Notes under the pieces: model-generated
Database searches by the model: none
Seen by the model: the letters and a program-made list of their open reading frames with translations, nothing else
Told to the model about the DNA's origin: nothing
Translations under genes and position numbers: made by a program
In this document: piece by piece, positions 24,187 to 31,516 of the stretch
Layout of the letters: each line of letters starts with the position of its first letter
Numbering within the stretch: position 1 is the stretch's first letter
Assembly: GCF_001729485.1 (NCBI RefSeq)
Contig: NZ_CP017157.1
Span: forward strand, 7,936,001 to 8,000,000
DNA: 64,000 nt
DNA from: Streptomyces lydicus
GTDB lineage: Bacteria; Actinomycetota; Actinomycetes; Streptomycetales; Streptomycetaceae
Direction of reading: 5' to 3'

Positions 24187-24648
24187 CTACTCCTTCGGTG
24201 CCGCGGAACCGCGGGAAATCATCTGGTCGACGACGGTGCAGACGGGTTCGCCGTCCTCCGAGGTCACCTGGTGTTCCATCTCGAAGAGTTCGTGCCGGCC
24301 GATGTCGCGGATGTCGCGAACGGTGGTGGTGAACCACAGCCGGTCGCCGGCGTGGATCCGCCGGTGGTGGGTGACGCGCTGGTCACCGAGGACGCAGACC
24401 GGGTCCTTCTGCTTGCCGAACTCGGGTACCAGCATGGGCCAGTTGCCCATGCGGAACCACAGGGTGGTGGCGAAGGTGGGCGGTGCGATGACGGTGCGGT
24501 AGCCGTGCTTCACCGCGGCTTCCTCGTCCAGATAGGCCGGGTGCGTCTCGCCGATCGCGACCGCGAAGTCGCGGAGTTTTTCGCGGCTCACCTCATAGAT
24601 TTCCGCGGCACGCCAGCTGCGGCCGATGAATTCCCTGTTCAAGGGCAT
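24187..24648 (-). CDS. MaoC-N/HadA-like dehydratase half
   Basis: Hotdog-fold protein, 153 aa, of the FAS1-like/MaoC N-terminal dehydratase type (HadA/UPF0336-like). Seen: REFIGRSWRAAEIYEVSREKLRDFA, IGETHPAYLDEEAA, and APPTFATTLWFR, the typical opening of that group, followed by LGDQRVTHHRRIHAGDRLWF. It lacks the catalytic hydratase motif itself, as HadA-type halves do, and should dimerise with the HadB-like protein. It is the first gene of the six-gene operon. The start ATG at 24648 has GGAGGGG about nine bases upstream. The leader before it is nearly 300 bases long. Confidence 0.85.
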   Translation of the reverse strand: MPLNREFIGRSWRAAEIYEVSREKLRDFAVAIGETHPAYLDEEAAVKHGYRTVIAPPTFATTLWFRMGNWPMLVPEFGKQKDPVCVLGDQRVTHHRRIHAGDRLWFTTTVRDIRDIGRHELFEMEHQVTSEDGEPVCTVVDQMISRGSAAPKE

Positions 24649-25062
24649 GTCGGATTCCCCTCCGTATCTCAGAACTGAATTTCCCGAAGGGCGCGGGTGG
24701 CCGCGGTCGAAGGGCCTGAGCAGGCCGTCATGACCGTACGGCGCAGTCGGCTGCGCGCCTCAAGGGAAAGGGACCGCACCGGGCGCGGGCAGCGGAAGAG
24801 AGAACACGCTGGCGCCGGACGGCAAAAAGAAGGTGAAAGATGAACGACGGAATGCGCTAACAGCGCGTCAAGGCAGTCGACTACGCAATGCCATACCCCC
24901 CGGTGTGCATTCGTCGCGCCCTCGGTCGACATGGGCCGCGTGCCGCCAATAGAAGAGGGCTGGCTGTCAGCCAGTCAAGCAAACGTGATGCAGGTCACTT
25001 CTCTTCCCGCGGTATTGGGAATTCGTTGAGAATTCCATGACCCGGCGTGCCGCGCGGGGCCG
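24649..25062 (-). promoter_or_regulatory. Promoter, palindrome and long leader of the N-oxygenase operon
   Basis: This 414-base gap is G+C-poorer than its surroundings. On the minus strand TTGACT (complement of 24973-24978) and TTCTAT (complement of 24949-24954) form a promoter with an 18-base spacer, starting near 24942. The 13-bp palindrome TGGCTGTCAGCCA (24961-24973) lies in the spacer and is a likely operator. The transcript would have a leader of about 295 bases; no ORF is convincing in it. GGAATTC (25018-25024) and GAATTCC (25030-25036) form a small hairpin just after the MmyB-like gene. Confidence 0.6.
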
Positions 25063-25959
25063 CTACGCTCCCGCGCGCGAGACGCCCAACCCGTCCACGG
25101 CATCCGCCACTTGGGCCGCCGCCGGCACCTCGCCGGCCGCGCACCGCTGGAGCGCGGGCAGCTTCCCGGTCGTCTCCGCGTCGGCCGGCATGCAGGCGAA
25201 CAGCTTGACGCCGGGCGCGTCCATCGCCGCCAGTTTCACGTAGTCGAAGGTCAGCCGGCCGACCCAGGGGTGGCGGAACTGCCGGCGGTTGCTGCCGAAG
25301 TCGGCGATGTCGTGGGCCTCCCACCAGCCGCGGAACTCCGCACTCGCCTCCCGCAGCCCGCCGGTGAGCCGCTCGAAGCGCGGATCACCGAAGCGCGCCC
25401 GGGCGTCCGCCCGGAACTGGGCGACCAGATTCTGCGCCTGGCCCTCCCAGTCGACCATCAGCGTGCGCATGGCCGGATCCATGAACACCAGCCACAGCAG
25501 GTTGCGTTCGGCCGGCTCCAGCTGCCCCGGGTCCCCGATCAGCCCCGCCTCGGCGCGGTTCCAGCCCACCAGGTCCCAGTTGGCGTCCAGCAGGTACGCG
25601 GGGTGCGGTTCGAGCGCGTCGACCAGCCGCTGCAGCGCGGGGCCCGGGCCGCGGCCCGGCGGCTGCTCCGGCAGCGGCACCCCGGCCAGCCCGAACAGGT
25701 GCCGGCGCTCGATCGAGCTGAGCATCAGGGCGCGCGCCAGGCTCGTGAGGACCTGCCGGCTGACGGTGATGTCGCGCGCCTGCTCCAGCCAGGTGTACCA
25801 GGTCACGCTGACCCCGGAGAGCTGGGCGACCTCTTCGCGCCGCAGCCCGGGGGTGCGCCGCCGCGGCCCCGCGAGGATGCCCGCCTCCTCGGGTGTGAGC
25901 CGCTCCCGCCGCGAGCGCAGGAACTCCGCCAGGCAGCGCCGCCGTTGCTGGTCAGCCAT
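25063..25959 (-). CDS. MmyB-like XRE regulator 1
   Basis: Transcription regulator of 298 aa. The N-terminal helix-turn-helix contains RTPGLRREEVAQLSGVSVTWYTWLEQARD, here split around residues 35-65, and the remainder is the MmyB-like ligand-binding domain (PAYLLDANWDLVGWNRAE, ERNLLWLVFMDP, GRLTFDYVKL). Such proteins bind fatty-acid-like or other small ligands. It is divergent from an MFS exporter and lies directly upstream of the p-aminobenzoate/N-oxygenase operon on the same strand. It may control either. Start ATG at 25959; a longer frame adds only arginine-rich residues. First of three MmyB-like regulators in the window. Confidence 0.86.
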   Translation of the reverse strand: MADQQRRRCLAEFLRSRRERLTPEEAGILAGPRRRTPGLRREEVAQLSGVSVTWYTWLEQARDITVSRQVLTSLARALMLSSIERRHLFGLAGVPLPEQPPGRGPGPALQRLVDALEPHPAYLLDANWDLVGWNRAEAGLIGDPGQLEPAERNLLWLVFMDPAMRTLMVDWEGQAQNLVAQFRADARARFGDPRFERLTGGLREASAEFRGWWEAHDIADFGSNRRQFRHPWVGRLTFDYVKLAAMDAPGVKLFACMPADAETTGKLPALQRCAAGEVPAAAQVADAVDGLGVSRAGA

Positions 25960-26021
25960 CCGATACTCCCGTTCGCCGCGAATCGCGGGGCGCGCCGGCC
26001 GGGTCAGGGCCTCCGCACGTA

Positions 26022-26051
26022 TATATGGGCGTAGCACCTATATGGGGGTAG
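26022..26051. promoter_or_regulatory. Direct repeat TATATGGGSGTAG
   Basis: TATATGGGCGTAG (26022-26034) and TATATGGGGGTAG (26039-26051) are direct repeats 17 bp apart, an A+T-rich island between the MmyB-like regulator and the MFS exporter. They may be the regulator's operator, arranged in tandem unlike the inverted sites of the other two MmyB loci. Confidence 0.5.
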
Positions 26052-26111
26052 TGGGAACACCAGCATAATCGGTCTCTGTATGCCGGCCGGGTGCTGACCG
26101 ACGCTTTCCCC

Positions 26112-27611
26112 ATGACCCAGACCCAACCCTCAGGCGCCACGGGGCAGCAGTCCGCGCCGGTGCGGCCGGCGGCGCCGCAGGCAGGACCGCCCTCCGGTGC
26201 GGCCGGAGGGGCGGCGCCGTGGCGGGCCCTGACCATCGTGCTGGTCGGGGCCTTCATGGCCGTTCTCGACACGTTCATCGTGCTGGTCGCCGCCCCCGCC
26301 ATCCAGGCCGATCTGCACTCCACTCCCGCGGACATCCAGCTGATCCTGGCGGGCTATCAGCTCACCTACGCCATCGCGCTGATCACCGGCGCCCGCCTCG
26401 GCGACCGCTTCGGCCGCAAGCGTCTCTTCATGCTCGGGATGGCGCTGTTCACGCTGTCCTCCGTGGGCTGCGCGCTGGCGCCGGACTCCGTCAGCCTGAT
26501 CGGTGCGCGCCTGGTCCAGGGGCTGAGCGCGGCGGCGATGTTCCCGCAGGTCTTCGCGATGATCCAGGTGCTGATCCCGGCCGAGAAGCGTCCCAAGGCG
26601 TTCGGCGCGCTCGGCGCGGTCATCGGCATGTCCACCATCATCGGCCAGCTGCTCGGCGGGGTGCTGATCTCCGCGGACCTCTTCGGCTCCTCCTGGCGGC
26701 CGGTGTTCTGGGTCAATGTGCCCGTCGGCCTGGTGACGCTGGCGCTGGCCGCGCTGTTCGTGCCCGAGTCGCGCGCCCCGGAGGCCCGCCGGCTCGACCT
26801 GCCCGGCGCGGTCGTGCTCACCGTGGCGCTGTTCCTGCTCGTGGTGCCGCTGGTGGAGGGGCGTTCGTACGGCTGGCCGCTGTGGACCTGGCTGAGTCTG
26901 GCCGGCAGCGCGCTGGCACTCGCGGTGTTCGCGCTGGTGGAGCGGAGGGTGGACGCCGCGGGCGGCGCTCCGCTGATCCAGCTGGGGCTGCTGCGGGAGC
27001 GTCCGTTCGCGGTCGGCATGACCCTGGTCGTCCTGGCCTACGCGGGCATCAACTCCTTCTTCCTCATCCTGTCGCTGACGCTGCAGGACGGCCTGGGGAT
27101 GGACGCGCTCGGCGCCGGCCTGGTCTACACGCCGCTCGCCGTCGCCTTCTTCGCCGCCAGCCTGATCGCCGGCCGGCTCGCCCGCTTCGGCCGCCGGGTG
27201 CTGCAACTCGGCGCCCTGGTCGGCGCGCTGGGGTTCCTGGGCACGATCTTCCTGGCCGTCGGTGCCGGCTCCGCGCTGACCGCCTGGGAGCTGGCCCCGA
27301 CCCTGATCCTCGTGGGCGCGGGCAACGGCCTGCTGGTCACCCCGCTGCTGAACGCGGTGCTCGCCAACGTGGGCCCGCGGCACGTGGGGATGGCCTCCGG
27401 CGTGCTCTCCACCGGCCAGCAGATCGGCGGCGCGGTCGGCGTGGCCGTCGTCGGCGTCCTCTACTACAACGCGCTCGGCGGCGCCGTGCACAACGACACC
27501 GGTGCGTACGGGCACGCGCTGACGACCGCGGTGGTCTTCAACGTCGTGCTGTCCGCCGCGATCTCGGCGCTGCTTCCGCTGCTGCCGAAGCCGGGGGCCC
27601 GCGGCGCGTAA
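26112..27611 (+). CDS. MFS exporter (DHA2-like)
   Basis: Major facilitator superfamily exporter, 499 aa, about 14 helices after a low-complexity cytoplasmic N-terminus of 35 residues. Seen: VLVGAFMAVLDTFIVLVAAP (helix 1), the motif A loop GARLGDRFGRKRLF, and GQLLGGVLISADLFGSSWRPVFWVN in parts around helix 5-6. It is divergent from the MmyB-like regulator, with tandem repeats in the gap, so it is probably its target and may export the product of the adjacent N-oxygenase operon (inference from position only). Start ATG at 26112. A perfect 18-bp terminator follows. Confidence 0.88.
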   Translation: MTQTQPSGATGQQSAPVRPAAPQAGPPSGAAGGAAPWRALTIVLVGAFMAVLDTFIVLVAAPAIQADLHSTPADIQLILAGYQLTYAIALITGARLGDRFGRKRLFMLGMALFTLSSVGCALAPDSVSLIGARLVQGLSAAAMFPQVFAMIQVLIPAEKRPKAFGALGAVIGMSTIIGQLLGGVLISADLFGSSWRPVFWVNVPVGLVTLALAALFVPESRAPEARRLDLPGAVVLTVALFLLVVPLVEGRSYGWPLWTWLSLAGSALALAVFALVERRVDAAGGAPLIQLGLLRERPFAVGMTLVVLAYAGINSFFLILSLTLQDGLGMDALGAGLVYTPLAVAFFAASLIAGRLARFGRRVLQLGALVGALGFLGTIFLAVGAGSALTAWELAPTLILVGAGNGLLVTPLLNAVLANVGPRHVGMASGVLSTGQQIGGAVGVAVVGVLYYNALGGAVHNDTGAYGHALTTAVVFNVVLSAAISALLPLLPKPGARGA

Positions 27612-27645
27612 CACCCGGCGCGGGTAGCGCCCGCCCGCCCCAACC

Positions 27646-27689
27646 GGAACCGGTCCCTCCGCGCCCCCCGACGCGGAGGGACCGGTTCC
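27646..27689 (+). terminator. Terminator after MFS exporter
   Basis: A perfect 18-bp stem, left arm GGAACCGGTCCCTCCGCG (27646-27663), right arm 27672-27689, with an eight-base loop. It is followed by CATGTTTT, a short U-rich run. Confidence 0.82.
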
Positions 27690-27730
27690 GCATGTTTTCC
27701 ACAGATCTTGCCTCAACTCCTTTGCCTCGC

Positions 27731-27760
27731 ACGGTCGTTCACGTATCTTGGAATGACCGT
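27731..27760. promoter_or_regulatory. TetR operator
   Basis: ACGGTCGTTC (27731-27740) and GAATGACCGT (27751-27760) are inverted arms with one mismatch and a ten-base spacer. They lie 39 bases before the TetR gene, overlapping its probable promoter, so the TetR-peroxiredoxin operon is probably autoregulated. Confidence 0.6.
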
Positions 27761-27798
27761 TCCCAGTTGAGTCGGAGCGCGAAAGGAGCAGGCTCGCC

Positions 27799-28416
27799 AT
27801 GCCCGACATCAAGCACTTCAACCCCGACGTCGTGCTCGACGACGCCCTGCAGATCTTCTGGCGCCAGGGCCTGCCGACCACCGGCATACAGGCGCTGGTG
27901 ACCGCGACCGGCCTCAGCCGCTCCAGCCTCTACGCGACCTTCGGCAGCAAGGACGGCCTCTACGCCGCGGCGCTGGAGCGCTACATAGCCCGGCACTCGG
28001 CACCGGCCTTCGCCCATCTGGCGGCGGCGGACTCGGGGCTGACCGCGATCGAGGAGTTCTTCGCCGGGCTGATCGACGTCCGGTGCGCCGGCCCGGTCGC
28101 CGGCTGGGGCTGCATGGTCACCAATGCCTACGCGGGCCCCGAGTGCGCCGACCCCGGCATCCGCACCCTCCTCGAAGACCACCACACCACCCTGGAGCGC
28201 GCCATGCGGGCGGCTCTCGGCAGCGCCGCCGGGCTGGGACAGCTCACGCCGTCCACGGACCTCGACGCCGCCGCGTCGGTGCTCGCGACCCTCGCCTACG
28301 GCGTCAACCTGCGCTCCCGCGCCGGCGCCGACGCGAGGGCGCTGACCGACACCGTGACCGCCGCCCTGGCCCCGCTGCGCGCCCACCCCACACCACAGGA
28401 GCACCCCTCACCATGA
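27799..28416 (+). CDS. TetR-family regulator
   Basis: TetR-family repressor, 205 aa. The DNA-binding region reads VLDDALQIFWRQGLPTTGIQ and LVTATGLSRSSLYATFGSKDGLYAAAL; the latter, with GSKDGLY, is the clear recognition part. The C-terminal domain resembles the TetR_C branch linked to oxidative or electrophile stress (GCMVTNAYAGPE, with a cysteine). Its stop overlaps the peroxiredoxin start by four bases, so both are one operon. The cysteine residues near 95-116 could sense oxidants, which is inference. Start ATG at 27799 with AAAGGAG. Confidence 0.87.
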   Translation: MPDIKHFNPDVVLDDALQIFWRQGLPTTGIQALVTATGLSRSSLYATFGSKDGLYAAALERYIARHSAPAFAHLAAADSGLTAIEEFFAGLIDVRCAGPVAGWGCMVTNAYAGPECADPGIRTLLEDHHTTLERAMRAALGSAAGLGQLTPSTDLDAAASVLATLAYGVNLRSRAGADARALTDTVTAALAPLRAHPTPQEHPSP

Positions 28417-29105
28417 GCCTTCGTGACGAACTCGCCGCACTCGCCGAGTCCTTCCGCACCCGCCGCCCCGAGGTCCCGGCCGCGTCCCGTGAGGTGATGG
28501 AGCGCGCGGCCCGCGACCTGGCCGCCTCCGGACAGGCCGCCCGGGCCCTCGGGACCGGCGACCGGGCCCCCGGCTTCCGGCTTCCCTCCGCGACCGGCGA
28601 GACGGTGTCGCTGGAGACCCTGCTCGACGCCGGGCCGGTCGTGCTCACCTTCTACCGCGGCGCCTGGTGCCCGTACTGCAACCTCGCGCTGCGCGCCCTC
28701 CAGCAGCACCACGCCGGGATCACCGCCCGCGGCGCCCGCCTCGTCGCGGTCTCCCCGCAGATCCCCGACGAGTCCCTCACCCTCGCCGAGAAGCACTCCC
28801 TGGACTTCGACGTGCTCAGCGACCTCGGCTCGGACACCGCGAAGCAGTACGGGCTCGCCTTCGACCTGCCCGACGACCTGGCCGCCGTGTACGACTCCTT
28901 CGGCTTCGACCTCCAGCACGTCAACGGCGGCCACTCCCGGACCCTGCCGCTGCCCGCCACGTACGTCATCGACCGCGACGGCATCATCCGCTGGTCGTTC
29001 ATAGACACCGACTACACGGTGCGGGCCGAGCCGGCCGACCTGCTCGCCGCCCTCGACGCGCTGCCCTCCGCCGAGTCCCCCGGTGCGGCGCTCCGCAAGG
29101 AGTAA
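28413..29105 (+). CDS. Peroxiredoxin-like (AhpC/TSA) protein
   Basis: Thioredoxin-fold protein, 230 aa, of the AhpC/TSA superfamily. Seen: GDRAPGFRLPSATGETV and the active site TFYRGAWCPYCNLALRAL with C86 and C89. The C-x-x-C is as in redoxin-like peroxidases rather than the single peroxidatic cysteine of classic AhpC. The N-terminal 45 residues are an extra helical part, as in PRX-like proteins. It likely reduces organic peroxides in the cytosol. The gene overlaps the TetR repressor's by four bases and is presumably induced by its ligand. Confidence 0.86.
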   Translation: MSLRDELAALAESFRTRRPEVPAASREVMERAARDLAASGQAARALGTGDRAPGFRLPSATGETVSLETLLDAGPVVLTFYRGAWCPYCNLALRALQQHHAGITARGARLVAVSPQIPDESLTLAEKHSLDFDVLSDLGSDTAKQYGLAFDLPDDLAAVYDSFGFDLQHVNGGHSRTLPLPATYVIDRDGIIRWSFIDTDYTVRAEPADLLAALDALPSAESPGAALRKE

Positions 29106-29236
29106 CGGCAGGTCTTGACGGGAATTTGATCGCCGCGCACGGACCGCCCAACTCGCCGTCGTCCCCCCATAGGCCGCCGCGTGCGGGGGCGCTATGGTCG
29201 GTTTTCCAGGTACGTAACGGGGGAGGGCAGCCGCCG

Positions 29237-29488
29237 ATGGCTCAGGACGATGCCGTGATCGGCTGTACCGGAGTGCTGCTGATCGGCACTCGCGGGGCTG
29301 CGGGTCCCGGTGAGGTCCTGGTGCGGGTCAGGGGCGGCTCCGAAACGTTCCTCGCCTGGTCCGCCGACCCCCTTCCGGTGGGGGCGACCGTACTCGTGAT
29401 CGATTCCCGTGGCCGGCGCCAGGTGGACGTCATGGAGTGGGCCGATCCGTTGGACGCGTCGGCCGGCGATGCCGGCGACGCAGGTTGA
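29237..29488 (+). CDS. Short NfeD-like OB-fold protein
   Basis: Small protein, 83 aa, resembling only the soluble C-terminal OB domain of NfeD: TGVLLIGTRGAAGPGEVLVRV and VGATVLVIDSRGRRQVDVMEW. It has no membrane segment or protease part. It lies ten bases upstream of the flotillin gene. In other bacteria NfeD-like and flotillin genes form an operon (B. subtilis yuaF-floT), and the OB domain binds the flotillin assembly. Here the anchor is lost. Start ATG at 29237 after GGGGGAGGG. Confidence 0.7.
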   Translation: MAQDDAVIGCTGVLLIGTRGAAGPGEVLVRVRGGSETFLAWSADPLPVGATVLVIDSRGRRQVDVMEWADPLDASAGDAGDAG

Positions 29489-29498
29489 GGAGACAAGC

Positions 29499-30665
29499 AT
29501 GTTCGGTTACCGCGTACCCGCCCCCGATCAGGCGATGCTGATCTCGGGAGGCAGGCGTGGCCAGGGCGGCGCGCCGTTCCGGGTGGTGACCGGCCACGGC
29601 AAGTTCGTGCTGCCGGTCTTCCGCAAGGTCCGCTTTCTGACGCTGGCGATGTGTGAGGCGGAGGTCGCCGAGAAGTGCGTGACCCGGCAGGGCATCGCCC
29701 TCACGGTCCGCGCCGTGATCGCTTTCAAGGTCGGCAACGACACCGAGAGCATCGTCAACGCCGGTCAGCGCTTCCTGTCCGACCAGGACCAGATGTCGGT
29801 GCTGACCGGGCGGATCTTCGCCGGCCACCTGCGGTCCATCATCGGCTCGATGACGGTCGAGGAGATCGTCACCGAGCGGCAGAAGCTGGCCACCGAGGTC
29901 CTGGAGACGTCCAAGACCGAAATGGCCAAGATCGGTCTGATCGTCGACTCGTTGCAGATCCAGTCCATCGACGACGGCGACACCGGTTACATCGAGGCGA
30001 TGTCCGCCCCGCACAAGGCCGCCATCCAGCGGCAGGCGCAGATCGCCCAGGCCAAGGCCACCCAGGCATCGGTCGAGGCGCAGCAGGAGGCCGCGCGGAA
30101 CCAGGCCGAGTACTCCCGGCAGACCGCCGTGGTCCAGGCCGAGTACTCCGCCGAGGTGGACCGCGCCCAGGCACACGCCGCCCAGGCCGGTCCGCTCGCG
30201 CAGGCGCACGCCCAGCGAGAAGTCCTCGCCGCGCAGACCGAACTGGCCGAGCGCCGGGCCCAGCTGCGTCAGCAGGAGCTGGTCGCCGAGGTCGTCAAGC
30301 CCGCCGAGGCGGAGGCCGAGCGCATCAAGCTGCTGGCCCTGGCCGAGGCCGAGCGCATGAAGATCCAGGCCGAGGCCGCCGCCTCGTACGACCGGGTGGC
30401 CCTGGACCGGATGCTCATCGACCAGCTCCCGCAGATCGTCAAGGAAGCCTCCGCGGGCCTGGCCAACGCCAATGTCAACGTCCTCAACGGCACCGACGGC
30501 CTCGGTGAGATGGCCGCCGGCCTGGTCGGCCAGGGCCTGACCATCCTGGACTCGGTCCGCCGCAACCTCGGCTCCCCCGACGACCGGAACAGCAAGGCCG
30601 ACAAGAACGGCGCCGCGGCCTCCGGCGGCACCCAGGGCCACAGCGGCCGGGTCGAGATCGAATAA
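29499..30665 (+). CDS. Flotillin (SPFH-domain protein)
   Basis: Flotillin-like membrane-organising protein, 388 aa. An SPFH domain (about residues 10-180; KCVTRQGIALTVRAVIAFKV, and LTGRIFAGHLRSIIGSMTVEEI) is followed by a long alanine/glutamate/glutamine coiled coil (about 185-305) with repeated Q-A and A-E heptads, then a flotillin-type C-terminal region rich in Asn and Gly. There is no clear transmembrane helix, so it would be peripheral or palmitoylated, as flotillins are. It shapes functional membrane microdomains and affects fluidity and cell division. It forms an operon with the NfeD-like gene. Start ATG at 29499 with TTGAGGAGA. Confidence 0.9.
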   Translation: MFGYRVPAPDQAMLISGGRRGQGGAPFRVVTGHGKFVLPVFRKVRFLTLAMCEAEVAEKCVTRQGIALTVRAVIAFKVGNDTESIVNAGQRFLSDQDQMSVLTGRIFAGHLRSIIGSMTVEEIVTERQKLATEVLETSKTEMAKIGLIVDSLQIQSIDDGDTGYIEAMSAPHKAAIQRQAQIAQAKATQASVEAQQEAARNQAEYSRQTAVVQAEYSAEVDRAQAHAAQAGPLAQAHAQREVLAAQTELAERRAQLRQQELVAEVVKPAEAEAERIKLLALAEAERMKIQAEAAASYDRVALDRMLIDQLPQIVKEASAGLANANVNVLNGTDGLGEMAAGLVGQGLTILDSVRRNLGSPDDRNSKADKNGAAASGGTQGHSGRVEIE

Positions 30666-30678
30666 CCCCGCGCACCGA

Positions 30679-30705
30679 GGGGGCGGGGCCGGCCGCTCCG
30701 CCCCC
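30679..30705 (+). terminator. Terminator after flotillin gene
   Basis: GGGGGCGG (30679-30686) pairs with CCGCCCCC (30698-30705) around an 11-base loop, between the convergent flotillin and MarR genes. Confidence 0.65.
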
Positions 30706-30734
30706 GGAACCGCGACGGTCGGCCGCCGTCCGTC

Positions 30735-31232
30735 CTACGCGCCCCGGCCGCGCGGCCGGTCCGCCTCCGCGTGCTTGTGGCGGGCCCAGGCCACCAGGTG
30801 GTTGAGCACGGCGACGGTGGTGGCGATGTCGGAGTCGTCGAATCCGTCGAGGGCCTCGTGCAGGCCGGCCTGGCTGCTCTGCTGCAGGCGCTGCAGTATC
30901 GCCCTGCCGTGCGGGGTGATGGCGACCTTGCGGGCCCGGCGGTCGGCCGAGTCCGGGGTGCGCTCGACGAGATCCTGTGACTCCAACTGGCTGATCTGCC
31001 GGGTGACATGAGGCGGCTCGACCATCAGCGTCGCGGCCAGATCGCCGACCCTGCTGACGCCCCCGCAGTCCTCCAGCGCCATCAGCAGCCACAGGTCGGA
31101 GCGTGCCGCCGTGACGCCCGCCCGGGCCGCCTGGCGTTCGTGCGCCCGGGAGCGGGTGAGCAGGTAGGACAGCGTGGCCAGCACTCTTTGCAGTGCGGCG
31201 GTGGGGTCCTGGTCTCTTCCGGGGTCCGGCAT
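30735..31232 (-). CDS. MarR-family regulator
   Basis: MarR-type winged helix protein, 165 aa. Seen: SDLWLLMALEDCGGVSRVGDLAATLMVEPPHVTRQISQLES and VERTPDSADRRARKVAITPHG, the recognition helix and beta-wing. It is divergent from a cytochrome P450 and its ferredoxin across a 284-base region with an inverted repeat, so it very likely represses them in response to a phenolic or similar ligand. Start ATG at 31232. The C-terminus is rich in arginine. Confidence 0.87.
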   Translation of the reverse strand: MPDPGRDQDPTAALQRVLATLSYLLTRSRAHERQAARAGVTAARSDLWLLMALEDCGGVSRVGDLAATLMVEPPHVTRQISQLESQDLVERTPDSADRRARKVAITPHGRAILQRLQQSSQAGLHEALDGFDDSDIATTVAVLNHLVAWARHKHAEADRPRGRGA

Positions 31233-31376
31233 GCAGGCACTGTAGCGGCCCCTGGAACGACGGTATCCGTACGCGGACAGGCACGCTGCGTACCGCTCCG
31301 CGCTCGCTTTGAGCCAACCTCGCGCTGGCGTTGATCTGCCCTTCCCACCCTCGTTCGGGGTGAGTTAGCGTGCACT

Positions 31377-31399
31377 TAGTTGCTTAACTTAGGTAACTA
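31377..31399. promoter_or_regulatory. MarR box candidate
   Basis: TAGTT (31377-31381) and AACTA (31395-31399) flank an A+T-rich segment, GCTTAACTTAGGT. This A+T-rich island of about 25 bases is conspicuous in the region between the MarR and P450 genes and resembles MarR-type operators. Confidence 0.55.
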
Positions 31400-31516
31400 G
31401 CTGGAGTTCCTCACCGGCCCCGTTCCGTCCGGGCCCGTGAACCCGTCGAGGAGTGGCGCCACCCGCACCGTTCGGCACGGCGCCCGCCGTGTCCCGACCG
31501 TGGAAGGACCAGCCGC

